NCBI RefSeq assembly: GCF_003001675.1
Contig: NZ_PVYW01000002.1
Coordinates: 372,001-436,000, forward strand
DNA from: Cohnella sp. SGD-V74
GTDB lineage: Bacteria; Bacillota; Bacilli; Paenibacillales; Paenibacillaceae
Reading direction: 5' to 3'
DNA: 64,000 nt
In this document: in pieces, positions 1 to 7,677 of the stretch
How the letters are laid out: each line of letters opens with the position of its first letter
How positions within the stretch are numbered: position 1 is the first letter of the stretch
Notes under the pieces: model-generated
What the model saw: only the letters and a program-made list of their open reading frames with translations
Database searches by the model: none
Told to the model about the DNA's origin: nothing
Made by a program: the position numbers and the translations under genes

Positions 1-76
1 CGTTCAGCACCCGGGACACGGTCGCCTCGGACACGCCGGCCAGCTTGGCGACTTCTTTACGATTCGTCAAAGTCAT
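1..76 (-). CDS. LacI-family transcriptional regulator, N-terminal fragment
   Basis: Only the first 25 codons lie inside the window; the gene runs off the left edge. The translated end contains the LacI helix-turn-helix signature (KEVAKLAGVSEATVSRVLN), which recognises an operator half-site and is normally followed by a periplasmic-binding-like effector domain. The ATG is at 76. A near-perfect palindrome lies 20 bp upstream, as expected for autoregulation. The effector cannot be inferred because the ligand domain is missing. Confidence 0.85.
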   Translation of the reverse strand, partial: MTLTNRKEVAKLAGVSEATVSRVLN

Positions 77-95
77 CTTCCTGTCTGAAAACAAT

Positions 96-115
96 TAATG
101 TACGCGTGTACATTA
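96..115. promoter_or_regulatory. Palindromic operator, probable LacI-family site
   Basis: A 20-bp palindrome with one mismatched pair (TAATGTACGC and its complement around a central CG/GT) sits between the truncated LacI gene and the divergent monooxygenase gene. The size and symmetry suit a LacI-family dimer. Binding by the adjacent regulator is inferred. Confidence 0.55.
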
Positions 116-168
116 TGGCACGACAAGACGGGAGCGTCAAGTGAAATTCGCAGCGCGATACCGGGCCA

Positions 169-197
169 TTGACCGCCTCTTTCTAAAATGTTACATT
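169..197 (+). promoter_or_regulatory. Putative sigma-A promoter for the flavin monooxygenase at 251
   Basis: TTGACC (169-174) and TACATT (192-197) are separated by 17 bp and lie about 50 bp upstream of the start codon, in AT-rich sequence. Both hexamers are imperfect, so the assignment is tentative. Confidence 0.4.
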
Positions 198-250
198 TTA
201 TTCACACTATTCTCATTTAAATACTTGTAATTGAACGGAGTGGAGAGAGG

Positions 251-1585
251 ATGACCCAAAGAAGACAAATCAAGCTGTCCGCCTATCTGGTCGGCACGGG
301 CATGCATGTCGCTTCGTGGCGTCTGCCGCAAGCGCCCATCGACGCCAGCCACGATATCGATTATTATCGGAAGCTCGTCCAAACCGCGGAACGGGGCAAG
401 TTCGACATTGCCTTCCTGGCGGACAGCCTGGCGATCAACGAGCAGTCCCACCCGAACATTCTGAACCGCTTCGAGCCGATTACGCTCATCTCCGCGCTGG
501 CCGGCTCCTCCTCGAAGATCGGACTCGTCGCCACGGCGTCCACTTCGTATATCGAACCTTTTAATCTGGCGCGGCTGTTCATGTCGGCGGATCATATCAG
601 CAAAGGGAGAGTCGGCTGGAACATCGTCACGACAAGGGACTTGTCGGGCAATACCGCCCGCAACTTCAACGCCGAGGAGCATCTGGACCATTCGTTCCGA
701 TACGAACGGGCCGAGGAGTTTCTGCAAGTCGTCCGGGGTTTGTGGGACTCATGGGAGGATGACGCCTTCGTCCAGGACAAAGAGAGCGGACGCTTCTTCG
801 ACCGCGATAAGCTGCACCGCATCCGTCATCAGGGCCGCTTCTTCTCGGTGGAGGGACCGCTCAACATCGGCCGTTCCCCGCAAGGCCATCCGGTGCTCGT
901 GCAGGCCGGCAATTCGGAATCCGGACAGAATTTCTCCGCCAAGGTCGGAGAGGTCATCTTCTCCATCAAGTACAATATCGAGGATGCGCAAGACTTCTAC
1001 CGTTCCTATAAGGCCAAAGTCGCCGAAGCGGGCCGAAACCCCGACGACGTGTACGTGCTGCAGGGCATCTCCCCGATTATCGGGCGGACCGAGGAGGAAG
1101 CGCGCGAGAAGCAGAAGCGGCTCGAATCCCTGATTACGGAAGAGACGGGAATCGGCTTTCTCTCGGACTACTTCAAGAGCGTCGACTTCACCGGATACAC
1201 GCTCGACCACCGGGCGAACGATTTCGGACTCGGCCAGCTCGACGAGGGCAAGTCCGATTACAAGAAGCACCAGCTTGTCATCGCCCGGGAGAACCCGACG
1301 CTGCGCCAGGTCTACTCCCTGCTCACCGGCTCCTTCAGCGGGGACGGCTTCGTCGGCACGCCGGACAAGATCGCCGACACGCTGGAGCGCTGGTTCACGG
1401 AAGGCGCCGCGGACGGCTTCATGCTGATGTCGCCCGTCTTGCCGGACGGCCTGGAGGACTTCGTCGAGCATGTCGTCCCCCTGCTTCAGCGACGCGGACT
1501 GTTCCGCGAGGACTACGAAGGCAGCACGCTTCGGGAGCACATCGGCTTGCCGATGCCGCCGAACCGTTTCGCCCAGACGGAATAA
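251..1585 (+). CDS. NtaA/SnaA/DszA-family FMN-dependent monooxygenase
   Basis: This 444-residue protein is a full-length member of the luciferase-like flavin monooxygenase superfamily, NtaA/SnaA/DszA branch. These enzymes use FMNH2 from a partner reductase and O2 to oxidise N- or S-containing organic molecules. Family features visible are the N-terminal strand with GTGMHVASWR, the GRVGWNIVTTRDLSGNTARNF segment near residue 120, and a C-terminal DGFMLMSPVLPDGLEDFVEHVVPLLQRRG block. The ATG follows a GGAGTGGAGAGAGG ribosome site. The nearby sulfonate transporter, metY and a second flavin monooxygenase suggest desulfurisation of an organosulfur compound. The substrate cannot be read from sequence, and no flavin reductase gene is adjacent. 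Confidence 0.88.
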   Translation: MTQRRQIKLSAYLVGTGMHVASWRLPQAPIDASHDIDYYRKLVQTAERGKFDIAFLADSLAINEQSHPNILNRFEPITLISALAGSSSKIGLVATASTSYIEPFNLARLFMSADHISKGRVGWNIVTTRDLSGNTARNFNAEEHLDHSFRYERAEEFLQVVRGLWDSWEDDAFVQDKESGRFFDRDKLHRIRHQGRFFSVEGPLNIGRSPQGHPVLVQAGNSESGQNFSAKVGEVIFSIKYNIEDAQDFYRSYKAKVAEAGRNPDDVYVLQGISPIIGRTEEEAREKQKRLESLITEETGIGFLSDYFKSVDFTGYTLDHRANDFGLGQLDEGKSDYKKHQLVIARENPTLRQVYSLLTGSFSGDGFVGTPDKIADTLERWFTEGAADGFMLMSPVLPDGLEDFVEHVVPLLQRRGLFREDYEGSTLREHIGLPMPPNRFAQTE

Positions 1586-1597
1586 CGCCTCTTCACC

Positions 1598-1642
1598 GCC
1601 TTCGGGCCTACGGGAAAACGTCCCGGGGTCCGAAGGCTTTTT
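1598..1642 (+). terminator. Intrinsic terminator after the monooxygenase gene
   Basis: GCCTTCGG (1598-1605) pairs with CCGAAGGC (1630-1637), with further inner pairing of ACGGGA and TCCCG, and is followed by five T residues. It starts 13 bp after the stop codon, so the monooxygenase is probably a single-gene transcript. Confidence 0.85.
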
Positions 1643-1764
1643 CCTGCATCCGCCCGGTGACAACCGCCCATTGACCTTGACTCTTCTTCGGTTTATAATC
1701 TGGAAAACAAAGAAATCATTACGTTTTCCATGTTTTCTTCATCTTGAGACAATGGAGGCCGGAT

Positions 1765-2178
1765 ATGAGCCGTACGCTCAAAGCGATGATGTGGCTGACC
1801 GACATCGGTTTTATCCTTTATTGGTTCGTCATCTGGATGGAACTCATTCCTCCGGAATACCGGTACAAAGACTACGACAACGAGATTCTCGCCGCATGGA
1901 ACGTCTCCTTCGCGCCGCTGGATCTGCTCATCTCCGCAACCGGTCTGATGAGCCTAAGGTACTTTCGCGCGCGGAACCCGGTTTGGCGCCCCTTGTGCAT
2001 CGTCTCCCTCGTCCTGACTTTCTGCTCGGGACTGCAGGCAATCGCCTTCTGGTCGATCCGGTCCGACTTCGATTGGATGTGGTGGGCGCCTAATCTGTTT
2101 TTGCTGCTCTATCCGTTGTTTTTCTTGCCCGCCTTGATTCAGGCCTCGCAATCCGGCGCGGAAGGGAGAACGCCATGA
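1765..2178 (+). CDS. YvaD-like small membrane protein
   Basis: A 137-residue protein with four predicted membrane segments (about residues 5-25, 45-65, 75-97 and 103-125) and no catalytic motif. The start at 1765 is chosen because ATGGAGG lies just before it; an upstream in-frame ATG lacks a ribosome site. Its last codons overlap the next gene (TetR) by 4 bp, and TetR overlaps an SMR transporter in the same way. The trio matches the B. subtilis yvaD/yvaF/yvaE gene set, where YvaD is an uncharacterised membrane protein. The assignment rests on size, topology and this context. Confidence 0.65.
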   Translation: MSRTLKAMMWLTDIGFILYWFVIWMELIPPEYRYKDYDNEILAAWNVSFAPLDLLISATGLMSLRYFRARNPVWRPLCIVSLVLTFCSGLQAIAFWSIRSDFDWMWWAPNLFLLLYPLFFLPALIQASQSGAEGRTP

Positions 2179-2753
2179 GAAACAGAATTCGGGAAGCGGC
2201 CGTTCAAGAAATTCGGCAGAGAGGTTTAAAGTTCTCGGTAAGAGAGCTTGCGAGCCGGTTGGGAATCAGCACGAAGACGCTGTACCAGCATTATGCGTCC
2301 AAAGAGCTGCTCATCGCCGATCTCGTCGAGCTGTCCATCGCCGGCATGAGGGATCACGAAGCCGAGGTGATGAAGGATGCGGGAACGCCGTTGCTCCGCA
2401 AGCTGTACGAGACGCTGATCATCGTGCCCCGATCATTCGCTTTCAGCGACACCCGGCTTCTGAACGAGCTTAAGAACGCCTACCCGGCGCAATGGCGCGT
2501 GATCGACGAGTATATGAACGAGGGCTGGGACAATATCCGCCAGCTTATCCGGCAAGGCATCGAAGAAGGCGCGCTGCGCCCCTTCGACGTCGATCTGTTC
2601 ATTAACGCGTACGTAGGCGCGATCTATCGATTAATGGACCGCGAAGCCGCCGATGCCGGGCAGGGCGACCGCTCGCTGGGCGAGACGCTCGCAAGCACGG
2701 TCGAACTGCTGCTCTATGGCATCGCGAACGACAGAGAGGAGAAACTCCGATGA
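2175..2753 (+). CDS. TetR/AcrR-family transcriptional regulator
   Basis: 192 residues with the TetR helix-turn-helix at residues 6-50 (VRELASRLGISTKTLYQHYASKE) and a divergent helical ligand domain behind it. The start overlaps the upstream membrane gene by 4 bp and the stop overlaps the SMR gene by 4 bp, so all three are translationally coupled. The likely role is a repressor of its own efflux operon, released by a toxic amphiphile or cation. The inducer is unknown. Confidence 0.9.
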   Translation: MRNRIREAAVQEIRQRGLKFSVRELASRLGISTKTLYQHYASKELLIADLVELSIAGMRDHEAEVMKDAGTPLLRKLYETLIIVPRSFAFSDTRLLNELKNAYPAQWRVIDEYMNEGWDNIRQLIRQGIEEGALRPFDVDLFINAYVGAIYRLMDREAADAGQGDRSLGETLASTVELLLYGIANDREEKLR

Positions 2754-3082
2754 CCAAAGCCTATCTGTTCCTTGCGCTCGCCATCGTCAGCGAGCTCTTC
2801 GGCACTTCGATGCTCAAAGCGTCCGAAGGCTTCTCCAGGCTGTACCCCAGCATCGCTACGATCGCGGCATTCTCGCTGGCGTTCTATTCGCTGTCGCTCA
2901 GCCTGCAGCAAATTCCGCTGGGCGTCGCTTACGCGATCTGGTCGGGCGTCGGCACCGCCTTGACCGCCGTCATCGGCATCGTCGTCTGGAAAGAGACGGC
3001 CAGCCTGACGACGGCGCTCGGCCTCGTCCTCATCGTCGCGGGCGTCGTCGTCTTGAACCTGAAGGGCTCCGGAGCGCATTGA
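2750..3082 (+). CDS. Small multidrug resistance (SMR/EmrE-type) transporter
   Basis: 110 residues with four membrane helices, the SMR length and fold. The conserved Glu of helix 1 (LALAIVSELFGTSMLKASEGF) and the YAIWSGVGTALTAVIG segment of helix 3 are present; these bind protons and cationic drugs in the EmrE dimer. It is the last gene of the trio and ends one base before the convergent flavin oxidoreductase gene. Proton-coupled export of lipophilic cations or guanidinium-type compounds is the family function. Confidence 0.92.
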   Translation: MTKAYLFLALAIVSELFGTSMLKASEGFSRLYPSIATIAAFSLAFYSLSLSLQQIPLGVAYAIWSGVGTALTAVIGIVVWKETASLTTALGLVLIVAGVVVLNLKGSGAH

Positions 3083-3083
3083 C

Positions 3084-4118
3084 TCACGGGGTCTGAACGG
3101 CTTTCCCCGCGACCGGCGTCTCGGCGAACGCCTCCTTCAACAGTTCGTAGGAACGCAGCCGTTTCGCCGCATCGCGAATCGTAGAGATGACGATAAATTC
3201 CTCCACGCCGTATTTGGCCGCCGCCTCCAGCAGCTGCGCGCGCACGGTCTCCTTGGAGCCATGGACAACGTAAGCTTGCCGGGCGTCGATCGTATACTCT
3301 TCCTCCGCCTGCCTGCCGTATTCCTCCGCATGCTCCACCGTCGCCACCGTGATCGTTCGCCCGCTCTTCAGGTGGATCTTGACGATCCGGCATTGCTCGG
3401 CGATGCTCCTCGCTTCCTCGTCAGTGTCGGCGACGATGACGGGAACGGCCAGCAAAGCTTCGGGCCCCCTCCCCTCTGCCGAACGGAAGACGGAGCGGTA
3501 AGCCTCGAACGCCCTCGCCGCCTCCTCTTCGTCGTTGTTGATGAACAGCGCGTACACGTAAGGCAATCCCAGCTCCGCGGCAGTCGCCGCGCTGGATGCG
3601 CTCGCCCCGAGAAGCAGCACGTCCGCGGGCACGCGAGGCACCGGACTGGCCTTCAGTCCGGCGAGCGGATGATCCAGAGGCAACCGGTCACGCGTGTAGG
3701 CAAGCACTTCGGCGATTTTCTCCGGAAGCGTCGCCTGATCGGCTTTGCCTGCCTGCAGCGCCCGGATCGAATGCGGCAGTCCTCCCGGCGCGCGGCCGAT
3801 GCCCAGGTCGACCCGGCCGGGGTTCAGCGACGCGAGCACGTTAAAGTTCTCGGCTACCTTGTACGGGCTGTAGTGCTGCAGCATGACGCCGCCGGAGCCG
3901 ACGCGGATGCGCTCCGTCTTGGCCAGCAAATGGGCGATCAGCACCTCGGGCGAAGAACCCGCCACCAGGTCGGAATCGTGATGCTCCGATACCCAGAATC
4001 TATAGTACCCCCACGCTTCCGCCTTCCTCGCCAGCTCTACCGTATGCTCGAACGCCTCCGTCGGATCTTCCCCTTTGTTAATCAAAGTTTGGTCCAGTAT
4101 GCTCAGTCGAATTCCCAT
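3084..4118 (-). CDS. MsnO8-like luciferase-family flavin oxidoreductase
   Basis: 344 residues, an LLM-class flavin-dependent oxidoreductase of the MsnO8 type. Typical blocks are the N-terminal LSILDQT strand, YRFWVSEHH near residue 42, RVGSGGVMLQHYSPYKVAENF near 75, and LGIGRAPGG near 108. AGGAGG lies 9 nt before the ATG. It is downstream of metY-ssuA and the carboxymuconolactone-decarboxylase-like gene on the same strand, separated by 178 bp containing a hairpin. The context suggests oxidation of an organosulfur compound imported by the Ssu transporter. The substrate is unknown. Confidence 0.85.
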   Translation of the reverse strand: MGIRLSILDQTLINKGEDPTEAFEHTVELARKAEAWGYYRFWVSEHHDSDLVAGSSPEVLIAHLLAKTERIRVGSGGVMLQHYSPYKVAENFNVLASLNPGRVDLGIGRAPGGLPHSIRALQAGKADQATLPEKIAEVLAYTRDRLPLDHPLAGLKASPVPRVPADVLLLGASASSAATAAELGLPYVYALFINNDEEEAARAFEAYRSVFRSAEGRGPEALLAVPVIVADTDEEARSIAEQCRIVKIHLKSGRTITVATVEHAEEYGRQAEEEYTIDARQAYVVHGSKETVRAQLLEAAAKYGVEEFIVISTIRDAAKRLRSYELLKEAFAETPVAGKAVQTP

Positions 4119-4196
4119 GAAATCCAGCCTCCTCTAGGTCGTGTATGCATACTCCGAGGATCGCAGATATGGCCGAATTTTCGTTCCATGCAAGGA

Positions 4197-4236
4197 ACTT
4201 TTGTGAAGGCGTACCGGGGGTACGTCAAGCAAAAGT
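4197..4236. repeat. Nested inverted repeat upstream of the flavin oxidoreductase
   Basis: Two nested perfect arm pairs: ACTTTTG/CAAAAGT on the outside and GCGTACC/GGTACGT (one G-T pair) inside, around GGG. There is no T-run on either side, so it is not a standard terminator. It lies about 80 bp upstream of the gene start at 4118 and could be an operator or a leader hairpin. Confidence 0.45.
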
Positions 4237-4296
4237 GACGCAGCAGGGGGCGAAAAGGCGGTGATAGATGCCTCTGAGCGGGTTTGCATACACGCC

Positions 4297-4824
4297 CTAA
4301 GTCGTAAAATGCAGCAAATATTCGTCCAGTTCGATGCGAAGCGCGCTGTTGAATACGTTCGTCGCGATCATCTGCCCGCCGAACGCGGTCAGAGCGACGA
4401 TCTGCTCGGGCGTATAATACTGGCCCAGATGGGAGAACAGCGCGTTCGGCACGGCGTTCGGCTTGCTCGCCAGATGCCTTCCGTACTGCTCCAGCGCCAA
4501 TTCCTCGTCGTCCAGCAGAAGCTCGTCGGGATTCTCTCCCCGATCGGTGAGCGACTTGCGGAAGTACGTCGAGTTCAGCAAGCTGCCCCCTTCCAGGGAA
4601 ATGGCGTAGCAGAACACGATAAACGCCCTATGGCTAATAAATTGAAGCAATGCTTCGCGCAGTCTGTGCCACTCCTCGTACGCATGGTACGAAGGCAGAT
4701 GGTGCAGCAGCGTCTTCTTCGCGTTCGTCACCGTGCCGTTGATCCGGTATTGGCGTTCGTATTCGGCGCGCGCTTCGGGCGAAGCGTTCTCGTACGCAAT
4801 CGGTTTAATGACCGCGATCATCAT
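4297..4824 (-). CDS. Carboxymuconolactone decarboxylase/AhpD-like protein
   Basis: 175 residues from the ATG pair at 4824/4821, which follows GGAGGG; the longer reading frame upstream runs back through the ssuA 3' end and has no ribosome site. The C-terminal half (QIVALTAFGGQMIATNVFNS) resembles the helical core of carboxymuconolactone decarboxylase-like proteins. The CxxC redox pair of true AhpD peroxidases is absent; the only Cys is single. It follows ssuA by 83 bp with a hairpin between them, so it is probably co-transcribed at a lower level. A role in metabolism of the imported sulfur compound is inferred from position only. Confidence 0.6.
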   Translation of the reverse strand: MMIAVIKPIAYENASPEARAEYERQYRINGTVTNAKKTLLHHLPSYHAYEEWHRLREALLQFISHRAFIVFCYAISLEGGSLLNSTYFRKSLTDRGENPDELLLDDEELALEQYGRHLASKPNAVPNALFSHLGQYYTPEQIVALTAFGGQMIATNVFNSALRIELDEYLLHFTT

Positions 4825-4847
4825 CGTCCCTCCGTTCATATGGAAAC

Positions 4848-4889
4848 GACTGAAGGGCCGGGACCCGTTCAGGGTCCGGCGCTTCAGTC
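4848..4889 (-). terminator. Strong hairpin between ssuA and the next gene
   Basis: GACTGAAG with an inner CCGGGACCC arm pairs with GGGTCCGG and CTTCAGTC around a 5-nt loop. It lies just after the ssuA stop codon and lacks a clear T-tract. It may be a weak terminator or an mRNA-stabilising hairpin that keeps the binding-protein transcript in excess. Confidence 0.6.
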
Positions 4890-4906
4890 CGTATTGCCGA
4901 AATGTA

Positions 4907-5956
4907 TTAATTGCCGTTATAGTCCGGAATCGCTTCGAAGAACAGGCGATCCAGCAGTTCCTTCTCGTCGGTGGAAGCATCGAGAATGCCTTGCGCCTTC
5001 TGTTCCTTGATGAAGAACTCCGCGTTCTTCTTGGCGTTGATCACGCCCGGCTTCCAGTGGTAGGACTTGAGCAGCTTCTCGTTCGTCGCCGCGTCGGCCG
5101 GCACGTACTTCTTGTCCGTCTCGATCTGAGCCGTCTCGGCCGCGTTGTTGCCGACCCATTCCGCCGATTTCAACAGCGCGCGCGTGATCGCCGCAGCCTT
5201 CTCCGGGTCTTTCTTCGTGACGGCTCCGCTTACAACGGAGTAGCAGCAGTAGCCGGATTTGAACGGCTCGTCATGCCCGTTGCTGAGCAGTCGGACGAAG
5301 TTGCCCGTGTCGAGCGCTTGCTGCGCCGCAGGGTCCCATACGATGAACGCGTCGATATCGCCCTTGTCGGCGGCCGTCGACAGCTGCTGGGAAGGATACG
5401 CTCTCCAGTCGATGTCGGTCGGCTCGATTCCATTCTGCTTCAGCGCGATCGACAGCGTAATTTGCGGTCCGCCGCCAATGACGTCTACGCCGATCTTCTT
5501 GCCCTTCAAGTCTTGCAGGGTCGAGATGCCCTTGCCTTTAGGCGCGACCAACTGGATGCATCCCGCGTGAAGGCCGCCCGTCACCTTGACGTCGAGTCCT
5601 TGCTCGATCGGCTTGAACCAGGCGAAGTTGCCGACCGTTCCGTCTACTTTGCCGGAAGAGATGCCGGACTTCAGCGTCTCGAAGTCCATCTGCACCAATT
5701 CGACGTCGAGCCCCTCTTCCTTGAAAAAGCCCTTCTCGATCGCCGTATAGATCGGCGCTTCGCACGTACCCCCGGCATAGGCGAACGTCACCTTCTTCAA
5801 CGACTTGTCGCCCGAACCCGCATTCGACGAAGACGGGGATACCGCCGCCGGGCTTGCCTCGTTGTCGTTTTTCCCGCATCCGTTCAAGACGGCGATCGCC
5901 ATCGTGACGGCGACAGCCGATAAGATCCACTTGCTCTTGGCCAAATGATTTTTCAT
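4907..5956 (-). CDS. ssuA: Aliphatic sulfonate ABC transporter substrate-binding lipoprotein
   Basis: 349 residues from the ATG at 5956. A lipoprotein signal peptide (KWILSAVAVTMAIAVLNGC) anchors it outside the membrane, followed by a low-complexity Ser/Ala linker and an NMT1/SsuA-type periplasmic-binding fold. Family blocks include VTFAYAGGTCEAPIYTAIEKG near residue 55, IDWRAYPSQQLSTAADKGDIDAFIVWDP near 185 and YVPADAATNEKLLKSYHWKP near 290. It binds organosulfonates or related sulfur compounds and delivers them to SsuC/SsuB, which are encoded in a separate operon at 9.0-10.8 kb. It follows metY by 97 bp on the same strand. Exact ligand unknown. Confidence 0.87.
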   Translation of the reverse strand: MKNHLAKSKWILSAVAVTMAIAVLNGCGKNDNEASPAAVSPSSSNAGSGDKSLKKVTFAYAGGTCEAPIYTAIEKGFFKEEGLDVELVQMDFETLKSGISSGKVDGTVGNFAWFKPIEQGLDVKVTGGLHAGCIQLVAPKGKGISTLQDLKGKKIGVDVIGGGPQITLSIALKQNGIEPTDIDWRAYPSQQLSTAADKGDIDAFIVWDPAAQQALDTGNFVRLLSNGHDEPFKSGYCCYSVVSGAVTKKDPEKAAAITRALLKSAEWVGNNAAETAQIETDKKYVPADAATNEKLLKSYHWKPGVINAKKNAEFFIKEQKAQGILDASTDEKELLDRLFFEAIPDYNGN

Positions 5957-6053
5957 TTCCGCTTTCCATCCTTCCGAATGAATGATCGCTCTGTCCCGCA
6001 ACGATTCGCTTCTCCTCAGCGCCCCCTCCTTCCGAAACGGCGTCTCCTTTCGC

Positions 6054-7394
6054 TTAGACGCCGCTGGGCTCGGCTGCCGCCGCGACGGCTCTGCGGATCG
6101 CCTGCTCCAGATCGTCGATCAGATCCTGGGCATCCTCGATGCCGATGGACAGACGGATCAGATCCGGCCTCACTCCCGCCGCGAGCTGCGCCTCCGGCGT
6201 AAGCTGCGCATGCGTCGTGCTGCCCGGATGGATCACGAGCGACTTCGCGTCCGCCACGTTCGCCAGATGGGAGAACAGCTCCAGGCCGTCGATGAATCGG
6301 TTCGCCGTCTCCGGATCGCCCTTCAGACCGAACGAGAAAATGGAGCCCGGCCCTTTAGGAAAATATTTGGCCGCCAGCGCCCGATACGGGCTGCCCTCCA
6401 GCGTCGGATAATTCACCCAGGCTACGTCGGGGTGCCGGCTCAAGTACTCCACGACGCGCGCCGTATTGGCCAGATGCTTCTCCACCCTGAGCGAGAGCGT
6501 CTCCAGTCCCTGCAACAGCAGGAAGCTGTTAAACGGGCTGATCGAAGCGCCGATGTCCCGCAAATACTGCACCCGCACCTTCGTGATGAAAGCCAGCTCG
6601 GCGAACTTCTCCACGTAGACAAGTCCGTTGTAGCTCTTGTCCGGCTCGGTAAATCCGGGGAACTTGCCGTTCGTCCAATCGAATCGGCCCCCGTCGACGA
6701 TCAGCCCGCCGATCGAATTGCCGTGTCCGCCGATGAACTTCGTCGCGGAGTGCACGACGATGTCCGCCCCGTATTCGAGCGGCCGAATCAGGTATGGAGT
6801 GCCGAACGTATTGTCAACAATGAGAGGGATGCCGTTCTCGTGCGCAATGTCGGCTATACGCTCGATATCCGGAATGTTCAGCCCGGGGTTACCGATCGAT
6901 TCGAGGAACAGCGCCTTCGTCCTGTCCGTGATCGCGCGCCTGAAGTTCTCCGGATCGTCCGAATCGACGAACCTCGTCGTGATTCCCAGCTTCGGCAAAG
7001 TGACGTCGAACAGATTGTACGTACCGCCGTACAGCGCGCTCGCCGAGACGATCTCGTCTCCGGAGCCCGCCAGATTAAAGATCGCGTAAGTGACTGCGGC
7101 CGAACCCGACGCCACGGCCAGCGCCCCGACGCCGCCCTCGAGCGCGGCGATCCGCTGCTCCAGCGCGTCGCTCGTCGGATTGCCGACGCGGGTGTAAGTG
7201 TGGCCGAATTCCTCGAAGTTGATGACCGAGCGCGCATGCTCCGTATTCTTGAACACGTACGAGGCCGTCTGATAGATCGGCACCGCCCGCGCTCCGGTAA
7301 CCGGATCGGGCTGCTGACCGGCGTGCACCTGCAGCGTGTCGAAACGCCATTTCTTCGAACCGTTGCCTTCTGTGGATGCCTGTTGCTCGCTCAT
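6054..7394 (-). CDS. metY: O-acetylhomoserine aminocarboxypropyltransferase (O-acetylhomoserine sulfhydrylase)
   Basis: 446 residues, a complete Cys/Met-metabolism PLP enzyme. The PLP lysine is K219 in [11 protein letters not shown]; other blocks are [22 protein letters not shown] near 67-88 and [13 protein letters not shown] near 165. It condenses O-acetylhomoserine with sulfide to give homocysteine and acetate, capturing sulfide released from organosulfur compounds. The length of about 440 residues and the insert around 'NGKFP' fit MetY rather than cystathionine gamma-synthase. It heads the operon metY-ssuA-CMD-like and has its own promoter plus an attenuator-like leader. A GGGAGG site precedes the ATG. 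Confidence 0.92.
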   Translation of the reverse strand: MSEQQASTEGNGSKKWRFDTLQVHAGQQPDPVTGARAVPIYQTASYVFKNTEHARSVINFEEFGHTYTRVGNPTSDALEQRIAALEGGVGALAVASGSAAVTYAIFNLAGSGDEIVSASALYGGTYNLFDVTLPKLGITTRFVDSDDPENFRRAITDRTKALFLESIGNPGLNIPDIERIADIAHENGIPLIVDNTFGTPYLIRPLEYGADIVVHSATKFIGGHGNSIGGLIVDGGRFDWTNGKFPGFTEPDKSYNGLVYVEKFAELAFITKVRVQYLRDIGASISPFNSFLLLQGLETLSLRVEKHLANTARVVEYLSRHPDVAWVNYPTLEGSPYRALAAKYFPKGPGSIFSFGLKGDPETANRFIDGLELFSHLANVADAKSLVIHPGSTTHAQLTPEAQLAAGVRPDLIRLSIGIEDAQDLIDDLEQAIRRAVAAAAEPSGV

Positions 7395-7417
7395 CTTCGT
7401 TCCTCCCGTCTCGAATC

Positions 7418-7467
7418 AAAAAAGAGACCGCGCTTTCCCGAGGGAAAGCCAGTCTCCAGAGGTCTGG
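7418..7467 (-). promoter_or_regulatory. Leader terminator with adjacent hairpin upstream of metY
   Basis: On the minus strand the untranslated leader has a small hairpin (CCAGA/TCTGG, 7456-7467) directly abutting a strong intrinsic terminator: outer GAGAC/GTCTC, inner GCTTTCCC/GGGAAAGC, then six U. It lies between the promoter at 7526-7555 and the metY start, so transcription must pass it. The upstream Watson strand lacks S-box or T-box signature sequences that I can recognise. The same order is found before ssuC. Regulation by attenuation is inferred. Confidence 0.7.
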
Positions 7468-7482
7468 TCAACTTTGTCAGGC

Positions 7483-7555
7483 TAATTCCATTAATTCATA
7501 GTAACATTACCGGAATTATAAGGTTATGATACCTCCGAATGTTCGCCGTTGTCAA
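7483..7555 (-). promoter_or_regulatory. metY promoter with downstream inverted repeat
   Basis: TTGACA (7550-7555 complement) and TATCAT (7526-7531 complement) are 18 bp apart. Immediately downstream, TAATTCC and GGAATTA (7483-7489 and 7512-7518) form an inverted repeat at roughly +8 to +43, where a repressor such as a CymR-type sulfur regulator could bind. The regulator identity is a guess based on the GGAATT element. Confidence 0.7.
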
Positions 7556-7677
7556 TCCTCGTTCCAAATTTTTATTTTACTCTCAACTATTGACAAATCG
7601 GAAATCAACAAGTTAATTTTATTAAAACCAATTGGAATTATTGGAATTAACCTTGAAGCAGAAAGCAGGAATCGCGG

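Noticed and set aside
7395-7525. S-box (SAM) or T-box riboswitch in the metY leader
   Set aside because: None of the conserved S-box core or T-box antiterminator (GGGTGG-like) sequences are present; the leader is too short for either.
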